In this document: positions 1 through 8,729 of the stretch, in pieces
Position numbering within the stretch: position 1 is the stretch's first letter
Layout: each line of letters begins with the position of its first letter
From: XN24 sp035514535
GTDB taxonomy: Bacteria; Pseudomonadota; Gammaproteobacteria; Steroidobacterales; XN24
Length of the DNA: 64,000 bases
Assembly (NCBI GenBank): GCA_035514535.1
Contig: DATKAZ010000003.1
Location: forward strand, 62,001-126,000
Reading direction: 5' to 3'
The notes under the pieces: generated by a model
What the model saw: the letters and a program-made list of their open reading frames with translations, nothing else
Told to the model about the DNA's origin: nothing
The model's database searches: none
Position numbers and translations under genes: made by a program

Positions 1-420
1 ACGATCGGTGTGGCGCGCGAGCAAGGCCTGATCGCGGTGCTGCCGTTCCGCAATCGCAGCGCGCGAGAGGAAGACGCCTTCTTCGCCGAGGGCATCCATG
101 ATGACCTGCTTACCCAGTTGTCCAAGGTCGCGGCGTTCAAAGTGATTTCGCGCACGTCGATGATGCGCTACGCCGATTCGACTCTTTCCGTCCCGCAGAT
201 TGCTGCGGAATTGGGTGCCGCGGTAGTGCTGGAGGGCGCGGTGCAACGGGCCGGCGACCAGGTGCGGGTCAATGTTCAGCTGATCGACGGCGCCAGCGAT
301 GTCCACATCTGGGCGGAGAACTACGACCGGGCGCTGACCACCGAGACGATCTTCGCGATCCAGGCCGACATTGCCGAGGCCGTCGCCGACGTCTCGACCA
401 GGCCGAGTCCTTCGCGATGA
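1..420 (+). CDS. TolB/FlgO-like domain protein, 5' partial and C-terminally truncated
   Basis: The reading frame is open from the first base, so the N-terminus lies outside the window; the GTG at base 10 is internal. What remains is one TolB/FlgO-like alpha/beta domain: it opens with IAVLPF, continues with HDDLLTQL and VISRTSMM, and ends near HIWAENYDRAL. It aligns throughout with the same domain of the paralogue at 4653-6788. The TPR half that follows this domain in the three intact neighbours is missing, because the frame stops at 418-420. A second reading frame starting around 404 continues to 550, which suggests a frameshift or internal deletion. No function is known for this family; proteins of this kind are often mislabelled adenylate cyclase. 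Confidence 0.6.
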   Translation, partial: TIGVAREQGLIAVLPFRNRSAREEDAFFAEGIHDDLLTQLSKVAAFKVISRTSMMRYADSTLSVPQIAAELGAAVVLEGAVQRAGDQVRVNVQLIDGASDVHIWAENYDRALTTETIFAIQADIAEAVADVSTRPSPSR

Positions 421-550
421 AGAAGTCCTCCGCTGGCTTGATACGCCAGCAGCGTGGCACGGCATGAGCTGGACCCCGGTCGTCGAGCTGTTGCAGGCAT
501 TGCGCATCCGCCGCTATCGGCACCACGGCCTGCAGGTGGCGGTCCCATGA
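404..550 (+). pseudogene. Out-of-frame C-terminal remnant of the preceding TolB-like protein
   Basis: In the +2 frame an open stretch runs from about 404 to a TGA at 548-550, encoding a plausible C-terminus (DEEVLRWLDTPAAWHG and onward). Its stop overlaps the ATG of the next gene as ATGA, the coupling arrangement expected for a real upstream gene end. The simplest reading is that the first array member once ended here and lost its TPR region plus its frame by deletion. I cannot prove homology of this short segment, and an assembly error would look the same. Confidence 0.35.
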
Positions 551-2397
551 GCGCGCGGCCGGGCCTGTTCGCCGAACTCAAGCGCCGCAACGTCTTCCGC
601 GTGGCACTCTTCTATGTCGTGACGGCGTGGCTGGTCATCGAGGTAGCCGAGACGGTGCTGCCGCTGTTCGACGTGCCCGACGGCGTGCTGCGCGGGCTGG
701 TGCTGCTGCTGGTCATCGGCCTGGTGCCTGCGCTGGGCCTGTCGTGGATCTACGAACTCACCCCCGAGGGGATCAAGCGCGACGCCGATCTGTCTGCCAC
801 CGACCTGCAATCCCCCCACACCGGCCGGAAGCTCAACTGGGCAACGCTGGTGGTGGCGGTACTGGCCATCGGCTTCCTTGCGGTAGACCGGATGAGCCCG
901 GCGCCGCCGACAGGTCCGACGCCCGGGCCTGCGGGCTCGCCTGCGATTTCCGAAGCCGGGACCGAGGTGCTCGATGCTTCGATCGCGGTGTTGCCGTTCA
1001 CCGATCTGTCGCCGGGCGCCGACCAGGAGTACTTCTCCGACGGCATGGCCGAGGAGATTCTCAATGCGCTGGTGCAGGTAGAAGGACTCACGGTCGCGTC
1101 CCGTACCTCCTCGTTCGGCTTCAAGGGCCAGGAGAGCCTGGGCATGCCCGCGATCGCCGGGCGCCTGTCGGTGCGCCACGTGCTGGAGGGCAGCGTGCGC
1201 CGCGCCGGCAACAACCTGCGTATCACCGCGCAGCTGATCGACGCGCGCGTGGACCGGCACCTGTGGTCCGATACTTTTGACCGCCCGCTGACCGCGGAGA
1301 ACGTGTTCGCCATCCAGGAAGAGATCGCCTCGGCGATCGTCGCCGCACTGGTCGATTCGCTCGGCATCGAGATCGAGGACAAGGTCCGGCTGGTTCAGCC
1401 GACGGAGAACCTGACGGCTTACGAAATGTACCTGCGGGCGCGTGCCTTGTTCCAGGCCCGCAGCGATCTTGATGTCGCTGACGACCTGCTGCGCCAGGCG
1501 CTCGAGCAGGATCCGGATTTCGTCAACGCCTGGGAATTGCGCGCGGCGGTGCAGACCGTCATTGTCGAGTACGGTTACACGCAGCTGTCGCAGAATGAAC
1601 ATGATCGCCGTGGTGTGGCGTTTGCAGAAAGGGCGTTGGCCATGGAGCCGAACAGCGGCATGGCTTTGGCGACGATGGCCAATTTGCGACTGAGAGCGAC
1701 CAGCCGGCTGCTGCAGCGGCACGATCTGGGCACCATCATCCGGGACCTGGAGCGCGCCGCGGAACTGGATCCGCACAACAGTTCCGCGCTCAACTGGCTG
1801 GGATTATCGCTCGGCCACGTGGGCCGGCTCGAGGATGCACTGCAGACCTTCCGGCGTTGCACCGAAGTGGCTCCGCACTTCGGTCCCTGTGGCGAGAACC
1901 ACTACGACATCTTGTGGGCCCTGGGCCGCCCGGCCGAGGCTTTCGCGCGTATGCAGGATGCGCTCGCCGCGGGCGCGGTCGTGTCCGAGTATGGCAACTT
2001 CGCCCTGCTGGCTTATTTCGAAGAGCAGACCGCGTTCATGCTGCTGGCCAACCAGTCGAAGTGGCTGCCGGGCTGGCACCGCCAGCGGGACGTTTATGAG
2101 GCCTATCGCGACCTCGATGGTGACCATGCCGAACTGCTGGCGGAGGTGCTGGAATTCCAAAGTACGAGACCTGCGGACGCAGCGTCCTACGCGGCCTTGT
2201 TGCTCGTCCCGCTGGGGGCCTTCGACGTGCTGCCTGAATATGCAATGCTGGTCTGGGGACCGGAGTACGCGGGCTATCGACGGTCACCGCAGTTCCGAAG
2301 ATACATGCGCGAGAACGGCGCCCTCGATTACTGGCGTGAACACGGCTACCCACCGCAGTGCCGGCCGCTCGGCGAGGACGACTTCTCATGCGATTGA
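547..2397 (+). CDS. Membrane-anchored TolB/FlgO-like TPR protein, paralogue 1
   Basis: A 616-residue protein. The ATG at 547 is chosen because the family N-terminus is M-S-x-x-x-G-L-F-A-E-L-K-R-R-N-V-F-R-V; the open frame starts earlier, at 454, without that support. Three hydrophobic helices lie at about 16-39, 49-69 and 98-115, with basic residues (KRR, IKR) before the first and after the second. The rest should therefore be periplasmic. A proline-rich linker leads to a TolB/FlgO-like domain (about 144-265, starting SIAVLPF). Alpha-helical repeats of TPR type follow from about 295 to 540. The role is unknown; the fold suggests protein-protein interaction at the inner membrane. It shares the EEILNAL subgroup with paralogue 2 rather than the HDDLLTQL subgroup. 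Confidence 0.75.
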   Translation: MSARPGLFAELKRRNVFRVALFYVVTAWLVIEVAETVLPLFDVPDGVLRGLVLLLVIGLVPALGLSWIYELTPEGIKRDADLSATDLQSPHTGRKLNWATLVVAVLAIGFLAVDRMSPAPPTGPTPGPAGSPAISEAGTEVLDASIAVLPFTDLSPGADQEYFSDGMAEEILNALVQVEGLTVASRTSSFGFKGQESLGMPAIAGRLSVRHVLEGSVRRAGNNLRITAQLIDARVDRHLWSDTFDRPLTAENVFAIQEEIASAIVAALVDSLGIEIEDKVRLVQPTENLTAYEMYLRARALFQARSDLDVADDLLRQALEQDPDFVNAWELRAAVQTVIVEYGYTQLSQNEHDRRGVAFAERALAMEPNSGMALATMANLRLRATSRLLQRHDLGTIIRDLERAAELDPHNSSALNWLGLSLGHVGRLEDALQTFRRCTEVAPHFGPCGENHYDILWALGRPAEAFARMQDALAAGAVVSEYGNFALLAYFEEQTAFMLLANQSKWLPGWHRQRDVYEAYRDLDGDHAELLAEVLEFQSTRPADAASYAALLLVPLGAFDVLPEYAMLVWGPEYAGYRRSPQFRRYMRENGALDYWREHGYPPQCRPLGEDDFSCD

Positions 2398-2421
2398 ACC
2401 ACGTGCCATGCCTGCCGTACG
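2390..2421 (+). promoter_or_regulatory. Conserved block upstream of paralogue 2 (promoter-like)
   Basis: Starting with GCGATTGAAC and ending with TGCCTGCCGTACG, this block recurs almost unchanged at 4584-4615 before paralogue 3. It overlaps the TGA stop of paralogue 1. A TTGAAC hexamer (2394-2399) is followed 18 bases later by TACGGA (2418-2423), so it could be a promoter, though the -10 match is poor. Its next start codon is at 2596. Confidence 0.4.
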
Positions 2422-2595
2422 GAGTTAATGGCGATGCTCCAGATCGCCTACGGAACGCAGGACAATGTTCACGCGGTGCTGCTTGGGAACAAAAACAATG
2501 ATCTGCCGGCGACTCACGCAAGCTCCAGAGGCCGGAGGGCATCCGGGATGCCTGCAGTTTACTTGGCAACCGGCGTCGGTAGCGACAGATCGCTC

Positions 2596-4482
2596 ATGAC
2601 CTTGATCACCGAGCTCAAGCGTCGCAGCGTATTCCGCGTGGGCGGCGCTTATGCCGTGATCGGCTGGTTGCTGATCCAGTTCAGCGACATCGTATTCCCG
2701 CGCCTGGGCTTGCCGGAATGGACGGTGACGTTCGTCATCGTCGTGGTCCTGCTAGGCTTGCCGCTGGCCCTGTTCCTCGCCTGGGCCTATGAGCTCACTT
2801 CGGAAGGCGTGAAACGCGCCGCCGACGTATCGGAGGGTGAAGCCGCTCCCGCAGTTGCAGGCCGTGGACCCGACTACGTTCTGATCGGACTTTTGGCGCT
2901 CGCAGTGGCCCTCTATGCATGGCAGGGCCTTAAGCGTGATTCAGCGCGCCCCGGCTTACCCGCAGTGATTGAAGCAGGCGACTCAGGAACGGTCGCACCG
3001 CCTGATGCTCCCGCCTTGAAGTCGGTTGCCGTCCTGCCATTCGAGGACCTTTCGCCGGCCAGCGACCAGGCTTGGTTTGCCGATGGTCTGACTCGAGAAA
3101 TTCTGCACGGGCTGACCCAGCTTCCCGAGCTCAGAGTCATGGCGCGTCACTCCTCGTTCCAGTTTCGCGACCGCTCCAGGGATGTACGTGAAATTGCCCA
3201 GGCGCTAGGTGTCGAGCACATCGTGGAAGGCTGGGTGCGCCCGTCAGGAAACGAGCTGCGAGTCACCGCGCAGCTGGTACGCGGCGCTGACGGGTCCATC
3301 GTCTGGTCGGAATCCTATGACGGCGCCATGGAGGATGTCATTTCGGTGCAGTTGGAGATCGCGCGAAACGTCGGCCGGATGCTGGAGGTCTATCTCGACG
3401 AGTCGCGGTTGCAGGCCATGTTCGTCACGGGGACCCGACATCCCGAGGCCTTCATGCACTACTTGCGCGGCCGGTCGTTGTTCGATCGCGCGCATTCCGA
3501 GGGCATCGCGACCTCCGAGATGATGTGGGAGGCGAACACGTGGTTCACGCGTGCGCTCGACGTGGACCCGGACTACGCACCGGCGCGGTTCTATCGCATG
3601 GATGCCTTTTCCCATGTACTGCAGCACGATATGCCTGCGCCGGAGTTCCTGCGCGACTCAGCGGGAGAACCGGACTTCGACCTGGCGTTTGCGCGGATGC
3701 AAGAAGACCTGGAAGGGGCGCTCGACAGTGCTGGAGACACGTCGTTCGGCCAGGTCATCGCGCTGGTGAGCCATTTCCTGCTTGGCCAGTGGGAACGTCT
3801 GCCGCCCTTGATCGAAGCATTGGACGAACGAACGGTGATCGAGGCTTCGGAGCTGATTTCCGGCGGTTTTTTTTATTACGCCCCGCTGATCCTGGGCAGG
3901 CACGAGGAGGCATTGCGAGTCTGGCGCTCACTCCGCGCGCATGATCCACTGTCCGCGTTCCCGTGGCGTGCATTGGCCGGAACAGAATTGGCGAAGAACC
4001 AGCCGAGGGAGGCACTGGCGCTGTCCCGGGAGGCGCAGTCCCGCGGCCTGGATCACATCGGGACCTTCGAGTCGATGGTGCGCGCCATGGTGCTGCTGGG
4101 CCAGGGCGACGAGGCCATGACCCTGATCAGGGACCGTGCTTCTGCCGGTTCCCTGCCCTCGCGCTGGTGGCTCGAGGGCCTGGTGCATTCGGAACGCGGC
4201 GATCGGCAGGAAGTTGAGCAGCTCCTGGTTGCGCCGCGAACCGCCGATCCGCGGTCCGATCGCCGTTGCTGGCTGCTGGCCAGGGTCGGAAAGCAGGACG
4301 AGGCAAATGACTGTGCGGCCGCAATCGATGCCGAACCGCTCGGCGCGGTCCGGCTTGCCAAGATGGTGGTCGACGGTGGTTCGATACCCTTTGACGCGGA
4401 CGCGGCGCCGCGATTCAGCGCCATCCTGCAGCGCGCCGGCGGCGCTACTTGGCCGCGGACCCAGCCTGCACGCGGCGATTAG
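2596..4482 (+). CDS. Membrane-anchored TolB/FlgO-like TPR protein, paralogue 2
   Basis: A 628-residue protein. The ATG at 2596 gives the family start M-T-L-I-T-E-L-K-R-R; the open frame extends upstream to 2428, but that part has no family resemblance. Helices at about 12-34, 44-65 and 94-111 place the remainder in the periplasm. A TolB/FlgO-like domain occupies about 142-260 (SVAVLPFEDLSP, TREILHGL) and a TPR-like helical region fills the C-terminal half. It diverges most from its neighbours in the TPR half and has an AT-richer, less biased codon use in places. Function is unknown. Confidence 0.75.
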   Translation: MTLITELKRRSVFRVGGAYAVIGWLLIQFSDIVFPRLGLPEWTVTFVIVVVLLGLPLALFLAWAYELTSEGVKRAADVSEGEAAPAVAGRGPDYVLIGLLALAVALYAWQGLKRDSARPGLPAVIEAGDSGTVAPPDAPALKSVAVLPFEDLSPASDQAWFADGLTREILHGLTQLPELRVMARHSSFQFRDRSRDVREIAQALGVEHIVEGWVRPSGNELRVTAQLVRGADGSIVWSESYDGAMEDVISVQLEIARNVGRMLEVYLDESRLQAMFVTGTRHPEAFMHYLRGRSLFDRAHSEGIATSEMMWEANTWFTRALDVDPDYAPARFYRMDAFSHVLQHDMPAPEFLRDSAGEPDFDLAFARMQEDLEGALDSAGDTSFGQVIALVSHFLLGQWERLPPLIEALDERTVIEASELISGGFFYYAPLILGRHEEALRVWRSLRAHDPLSAFPWRALAGTELAKNQPREALALSREAQSRGLDHIGTFESMVRAMVLLGQGDEAMTLIRDRASAGSLPSRWWLEGLVHSERGDRQEVEQLLVAPRTADPRSDRRCWLLARVGKQDEANDCAAAIDAEPLGAVRLAKMVVDGGSIPFDADAAPRFSAILQRAGGATWPRTQPARGD

Positions 4483-4583
4483 CTGTCAGCCGACGACCGG
4501 TTGCTGACTCCCGTCGTAGAGTTGCCGCTGCGCGCGAGCAGCGGTCTGGTCGACGGATCATCCGCGCGACGCTGCCGCGGCTT

Positions 4584-4616
4584 GCGATTGAACAAGCTGC
4601 CCTGCCTGCCGTACGC
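4584..4616 (+). promoter_or_regulatory. Conserved block upstream of paralogue 3 (promoter-like)
   Basis: Second copy of the block seen at 2390-2421: GCGATTGAAC, a variable few bases, then TGCCTGCCGTACG. TTGAAC (4588-4593) and TACGCT (4612-4617) are 18 bases apart. Here it lies about 37 bases before the ATG at 4653, a more typical promoter distance than for paralogue 2. Not seen before paralogue 1. Confidence 0.45.
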
Positions 4617-4652
4617 TGGGGTAGCGTCAAAACCCACCGACAAGGCCGCGCC

Positions 4653-6788
4653 ATGAGCGCCAGCACCGGACTCTGGGCCGAACTCAAGCGTCGCAACGTC
4701 TTCCGCGTCGCGGCCGCGTACATCGTGGTCGGCTGGCTGATCCTGCAGGTTGCGGAGATCATGCTCGGTTTCACCGGCGCGCCCGAGTGGGTGGGCAAGG
4801 CGCTGATCGCGATGCTGCTGCTCGGCCTCGTGCCGGCCCTCGCGCTGGCCTGGGTGTTCGAAGTGGGCCCGGAGGGCATCCGCCGCGACGATGGCAGCAA
4901 CGCGCGCGACGCCAGTCCGCAGGCACGAAGGCTGGACATGATCACCCTGGGCGCGGTCGTGCTGGTGGTGGTCCTGCTGGCCTGGCAGCATCTCGGGCCG
5001 GCCCTCACCGGGTCGCCGGCGCCGGTGGAGAAATCGCGGGTTGCGGCGCAGGCGCCCGTGGCTGAGCCGCAGGCTGCGCGGCCGAGACTCGAGCCGCCAC
5101 CTTTCGAGGTGTTGCCCGGTTCGATCGCCGTGCTGCCCTTTACGAACCGCAGCGCGGAACCGGACACCGCTTATTTCGTGGACGGCGTGCACGATGACCT
5201 GCTGACCCAGCTGGCGCGCAACCCGGAGCTGCGCGTCATCTCCCGAACCTCGATGATGGAATATCGCGACACCACCAAGAACCTGCGCCAGATCGGCGAG
5301 GAGCTCAGCGTGTCGACGATCCTCGAGGGCGCGGTACAGCGCGCCGGCCGGCGCGTGCGCATCAATGCGCAGCTCATCGACACGAGTAACGACGCACACC
5401 TGTGGGCGGATACCTTCGACCGGGAGCTGACACCGGAGAACGTGTTCGATATCCAGTCGGAGATCGCCGCGGCGATCGCCGGCGCCCTCGGTCGGACGCT
5501 GGGGACGGATGCCGGCGCGGCGTCCGACGCGGTCGCGCCGACTCGGGATGCGGAGGCGTTCGACCTCTACCTGCGGGCGCGCTCATTCGGCGAGGACTTT
5601 GCCGAGGGTGATATCCGCAAGCGCATCGGGTTGTATCGCCAGGCGCTGGCGCGCGACGAGAATTTTGCGCTCGCGATGGCGGAACTCGGCCGCGAGTACA
5701 CGAACCTCTACTGGTACATCACGCGCCGAGATGCCGACCGGGACGAGGGTGGCCGGTGGATCGACCGGGCGCTCGCGCTGGAGCCCGAAAACGCGCGCTT
5801 GCGCCTGGCGCGGGCCGAGTACCTTTACCGGGCCCATCTCGATTTCGACGCCGCGCTCCGGGAACTGGACAGGGCGGCACAAGGCCTGCCGGGCAGCGCC
5901 GAGACCGTCGCCCTGCGCGCCTATATCCTGCGTCGGGCCGGTAAATCGCGCGAGACGGTCGAGGCCACCGAGGCGGCCGTCCTGCTCGCGCCGCGCTCCA
6001 GGGAAATCGTGCGGACACTGGCCGAGAATGGCTGGCTGCTCGGCGACCTCGACTATGCGCAGCGCTGGCATGAGCGGCTGCTGACCTTGCCGGAGCGCTC
6101 GGTGTGGGACGAGATGTACTATCCCGTCGCGCGCATGCAGGTGCTTGGTGAAACGTCACCGGTTCAAGCGAGCCTGGCACGCGCGTTCGAAAACCCGGCG
6201 AACTCGCTGGATAATGATCCATATGTACGAAGCTGGCAGTTCAGCGCCCATGTCCTGGCGGGCGACTTCAGCGCAGCGGAGGCGGCGCTGGATGGCTGGC
6301 CGGCAGACTGGACGGAGGAAAGCCAGATGGCCCTGATACCCGCATCGCTGTTGCGGGCACGCCTGGCGAGCGCCCAGGGACAGGCGGAACCCGCCAAGCG
6401 ATTCGCAACCGATGCATTGGCTCAGCTCGACGGGGTCCTCGCAGAGCACCCGGACGATTACCGCGCCCTTATGGCGCGCGCGATGGCCTTTGCGGTCCTC
6501 GGCGATTCCGCCGGGGCACGCGAATCGGCGCGGCGCGCGCTGGCGACGACCATTCCCTCGCGCGACATGATTGTGCGCTCGGAGATGCGCCTGCAGGAGT
6601 TGTTGATGCTCGCGACGGTCGGCGAAACGGAGGAAGTGGCGCGCGCGATGGACGAGTACCTGCAGCTCGAGATGAAGTACTGGCACTTCGACGGCCTGGT
6701 GCTCGACCCGGCGTTTGCCGCGCACCGCGAACACCCGGCGATGCGCACGCTGGCCACGAAATACTCGCGCAAAGCCGTGGAGGAATGA
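4653..6788 (+). CDS. Membrane-anchored TolB/FlgO-like TPR protein, paralogue 3
   Basis: A 711-residue protein starting M-S-A-S-T-G-L-W-A-E-L-K-R-R-N-V-F-R-V at 4653; upstream codons of the open frame are not family-like. Three membrane helices (about 16-39, 50-70, 95-112) precede a Pro/Ala linker and a TolB/FlgO-like domain at about 157-275 (SIAVLPFTNRSA, HDDLLTQL, VISRTSMMEY). At least six TPR-like units follow. The domain is closest to the truncated copy at the left edge, so the array holds two subfamilies interleaved: copies 0 and 3, and copies 1 and 2. Function is unknown. Confidence 0.78.
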   Translation: MSASTGLWAELKRRNVFRVAAAYIVVGWLILQVAEIMLGFTGAPEWVGKALIAMLLLGLVPALALAWVFEVGPEGIRRDDGSNARDASPQARRLDMITLGAVVLVVVLLAWQHLGPALTGSPAPVEKSRVAAQAPVAEPQAARPRLEPPPFEVLPGSIAVLPFTNRSAEPDTAYFVDGVHDDLLTQLARNPELRVISRTSMMEYRDTTKNLRQIGEELSVSTILEGAVQRAGRRVRINAQLIDTSNDAHLWADTFDRELTPENVFDIQSEIAAAIAGALGRTLGTDAGAASDAVAPTRDAEAFDLYLRARSFGEDFAEGDIRKRIGLYRQALARDENFALAMAELGREYTNLYWYITRRDADRDEGGRWIDRALALEPENARLRLARAEYLYRAHLDFDAALRELDRAAQGLPGSAETVALRAYILRRAGKSRETVEATEAAVLLAPRSREIVRTLAENGWLLGDLDYAQRWHERLLTLPERSVWDEMYYPVARMQVLGETSPVQASLARAFENPANSLDNDPYVRSWQFSAHVLAGDFSAAEAALDGWPADWTEESQMALIPASLLRARLASAQGQAEPAKRFATDALAQLDGVLAEHPDDYRALMARAMAFAVLGDSAGARESARRALATTIPSRDMIVRSEMRLQELLMLATVGETEEVARAMDEYLQLEMKYWHFDGLVLDPAFAAHREHPAMRTLATKYSRKAVEE

Positions 6789-6919
6789 GGGCGCTTTGGA
6801 CGCCCCTGACGCGACGCTCGTTCCTGGCGGCGCGCGGACTTGTGTGCGGCAGCCAACCGACAAGCAATCCCTGTGGCGTATATGGTGAATCCAGATCATC
6901 CGAATCAGGAGCCGTCATC

Positions 6920-7405
6920 ATGTACCTCAAGTTATTGCCCAGTTCATCCATTGCTGCAGCCGTCGCGCTGTTGCTCATCTCGAGTTCCGCCTGGAGCGCC
7001 CCGCCCGCCGAGTCGTGGACCGGAAAGACACCGGAGAAGTCGGAACAAGAGGTTGATGCCAAAGAGGATGCCAGGGACAGTCGCGAAGTAGTGAAGGACC
7101 TGGAAACGGTCGAACCTTCAGAGACGACCGCGAGTGACGACCAGCGACGAGTCGATCCGAGCCGCAGTGCGGACGACAGGTGCCTGGTACGCGCCGTGGA
7201 AGCGGTGCTGCATGCCGACAAGATCGGCAAGAACGCGGAACTGGCTGTCGACTCGAAAGACGGCGTGATCATGCTCGAAGGCGAGTTGCCGAGCCAGGGT
7301 GACGTGGATCACGTACAGCAGCTGGTGGCCGGTGTGGAGGGTGTCAATAGTGTGGACACCTCGCGCCTCACCGGGCCCGAGGCAGCGGCTCGAGCCGCGC
7401 AGTGA
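6920..7405 (+). CDS. Secreted BON-domain protein
   Basis: A 161-residue protein. The start at 6920 has a good ribosome site (CAGGAG, 6905-6910) and yields a clean signal peptide (basic MYLK, hydrophobic SIAAAVALLLISSSA, cleavage after AWSA). A charged, low-complexity stretch (about 30-90, many D/E/K) leads to a single C-terminal BON domain (about 95-150: AVDSKDGVIMLEGELPS, then a conserved G-V). BON domains bind lipid or surface proteins in the periplasm, as in OsmY. Its last 38 bp overlap the end of the convergent monooxygenase gene. The 131-bp gap before it holds only a weak GGGCG/CGCCC stem at 6790-6806. Confidence 0.7.
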   Translation: MYLKLLPSSSIAAAVALLLISSSAWSAPPAESWTGKTPEKSEQEVDAKEDARDSREVVKDLETVEPSETTASDDQRRVDPSRSADDRCLVRAVEAVLHADKIGKNAELAVDSKDGVIMLEGELPSQGDVDHVQQLVAGVEGVNSVDTSRLTGPEAAARAAQ

Positions 7406-8729
7406 TCAATCGGCCGGCGCGGTCGTAATCCACGGCCGCGCCATCGTCGATTCCGGCGGTCAGTGCCTGCAGGATTTCTGCCTGGATCCGTCCGCGTCGC
7501 TGTGCCTCGGCATAGGGAATATCGTCGCGGAACATCACCAGCGAGTAGCGCGGTGAAAAGCGCTCCGGGAAGCGGCTTTCCAGCTCGAACGCGACGCGCT
7601 GGCGAAGGAGGAAGCCGGGGTCACGCACGGAGTCGCGCATCTCGACGTAGTTCTCCAGCGCCATGTCGGCGATTGAGTCGGCGTTCGGCTTGCGGCGCTC
7701 GTAGAACAGCGCGAAGATCCGCGACCAGTCTCCATCGCATGCCTCGTAGCAGCGGTCGAGTTCGAGGCAGTCCTCGAAAGCGCAGTTCATGCCCTGGCCG
7801 TGGAAGGGCACGATGGCATGTGCGGCATCACCGATCAGCAGAGCCCTGCCGTCGAGGTGCCAGGGCGAGCAGCGCACCGTGCCGAGCATCCCGGTCGGAT
7901 TGGCGAAAAATACCTGCTCCAGGTCGTGGATCATCCCTGCCGCATCGGGGAATTCGCGGGCGAAGAAGTCGCGTACGCTTCCCGGCGTGGCGAGGCTCGT
8001 GAACGACGGTTTGCCCTCGTGCGGCAGGAACAATGTCACGGTGAACGTCCCGTCGTGGTTCGGTAACGCGATCAGCATGTAGCCGCCGCGCGGCCAGATG
8101 TGCAGGGCGTTGGTCTCCATGCGGTGGCGGCCAAGGCCGTTGGCCAGGATGCTGAGTTCCTTGTAGCCGTGCGACAGCAACTCCTCGCTGACCGTATGAC
8201 CGGGCAGCGTCTCGAGAGCCTTGCGCAGCACCGAGCCGGCGCCATCGGCACCGATGCAGGGTGCGAGCGGCACGAGCTCTTGGCGGCCATCCGCCTCGTT
8301 GACGAACTCGAGCCGGCCGCCGTCGAGGTCGACGCCAACGCAACGCATTTCGAAGCGTAACGCTACGCCGGCGGCCTCGGCGGCATCGAGTAACAGGGCG
8401 TTCAGGCCCGGGCGAGAGACGGAGTAGATCACTTCGTGGGTACGCTGGCCGTAGGGCTGGAGGTCGAGGGGGCCCCGGAGCGGGTGGATCATGCGCCCGC
8501 GCATCACGGTGAGCAGCTTGCGCACCTGGCGCTCGAGGCCGGCGAGTCGCAGCGGCTTGAGGCCGCGGTTGGCGAGCGCCAGGTTGATCGAGCGGCCCGC
8601 GGGTTGGGACACGCGGCGCAGGTCGGGACGGCGCTCGTACAGCGTGACCTCGAGTCCGCGGCGCGCGAGGAAGATGGCGGCGAGCGTACCGCCGAGCCCG
8701 GCACCGACGAGGGAGATGCGCCGGCTCAT
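7368..8729 (-). CDS. kmo: Kynurenine 3-monooxygenase
   Basis: A 453-residue FAD-dependent aromatic hydroxylase that converts L-kynurenine to 3-hydroxykynurenine with NADPH and O2. The N-terminal nucleotide-binding motif GAGLGG is at 9-14, the family's GADGAGS at 160-166 and the second FAD motif GDAAHAIVPFHGQG from 300. Length and the C-terminal ELESRFPERFSPRY region fit bacterial KMO. It is the last gene of the operon; its ATG overlaps the kynureninase stop as ATGA. No N-terminal export signal, so cytoplasmic. Confidence 0.93.
   Translation of the reverse strand: MSRRISLVGAGLGGTLAAIFLARRGLEVTLYERRPDLRRVSQPAGRSINLALANRGLKPLRLAGLERQVRKLLTVMRGRMIHPLRGPLDLQPYGQRTHEVIYSVSRPGLNALLLDAAEAAGVALRFEMRCVGVDLDGGRLEFVNEADGRQELVPLAPCIGADGAGSVLRKALETLPGHTVSEELLSHGYKELSILANGLGRHRMETNALHIWPRGGYMLIALPNHDGTFTVTLFLPHEGKPSFTSLATPGSVRDFFAREFPDAAGMIHDLEQVFFANPTGMLGTVRCSPWHLDGRALLIGDAAHAIVPFHGQGMNCAFEDCLELDRCYEACDGDWSRIFALFYERRKPNADSIADMALENYVEMRDSVRDPGFLLRQRVAFELESRFPERFSPRYSLVMFRDDIPYAEAQRRGRIQAEILQALTAGIDDGAAVDYDRAGRLITARLEPLPRAR

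Noticed and set aside
547..6788. Annotation of the tandem genes as adenylate cyclases
   Set aside because: No class III cyclase domain is visible; the label arises from TolB-like/TPR regions shared with some cyclase fusion proteins.
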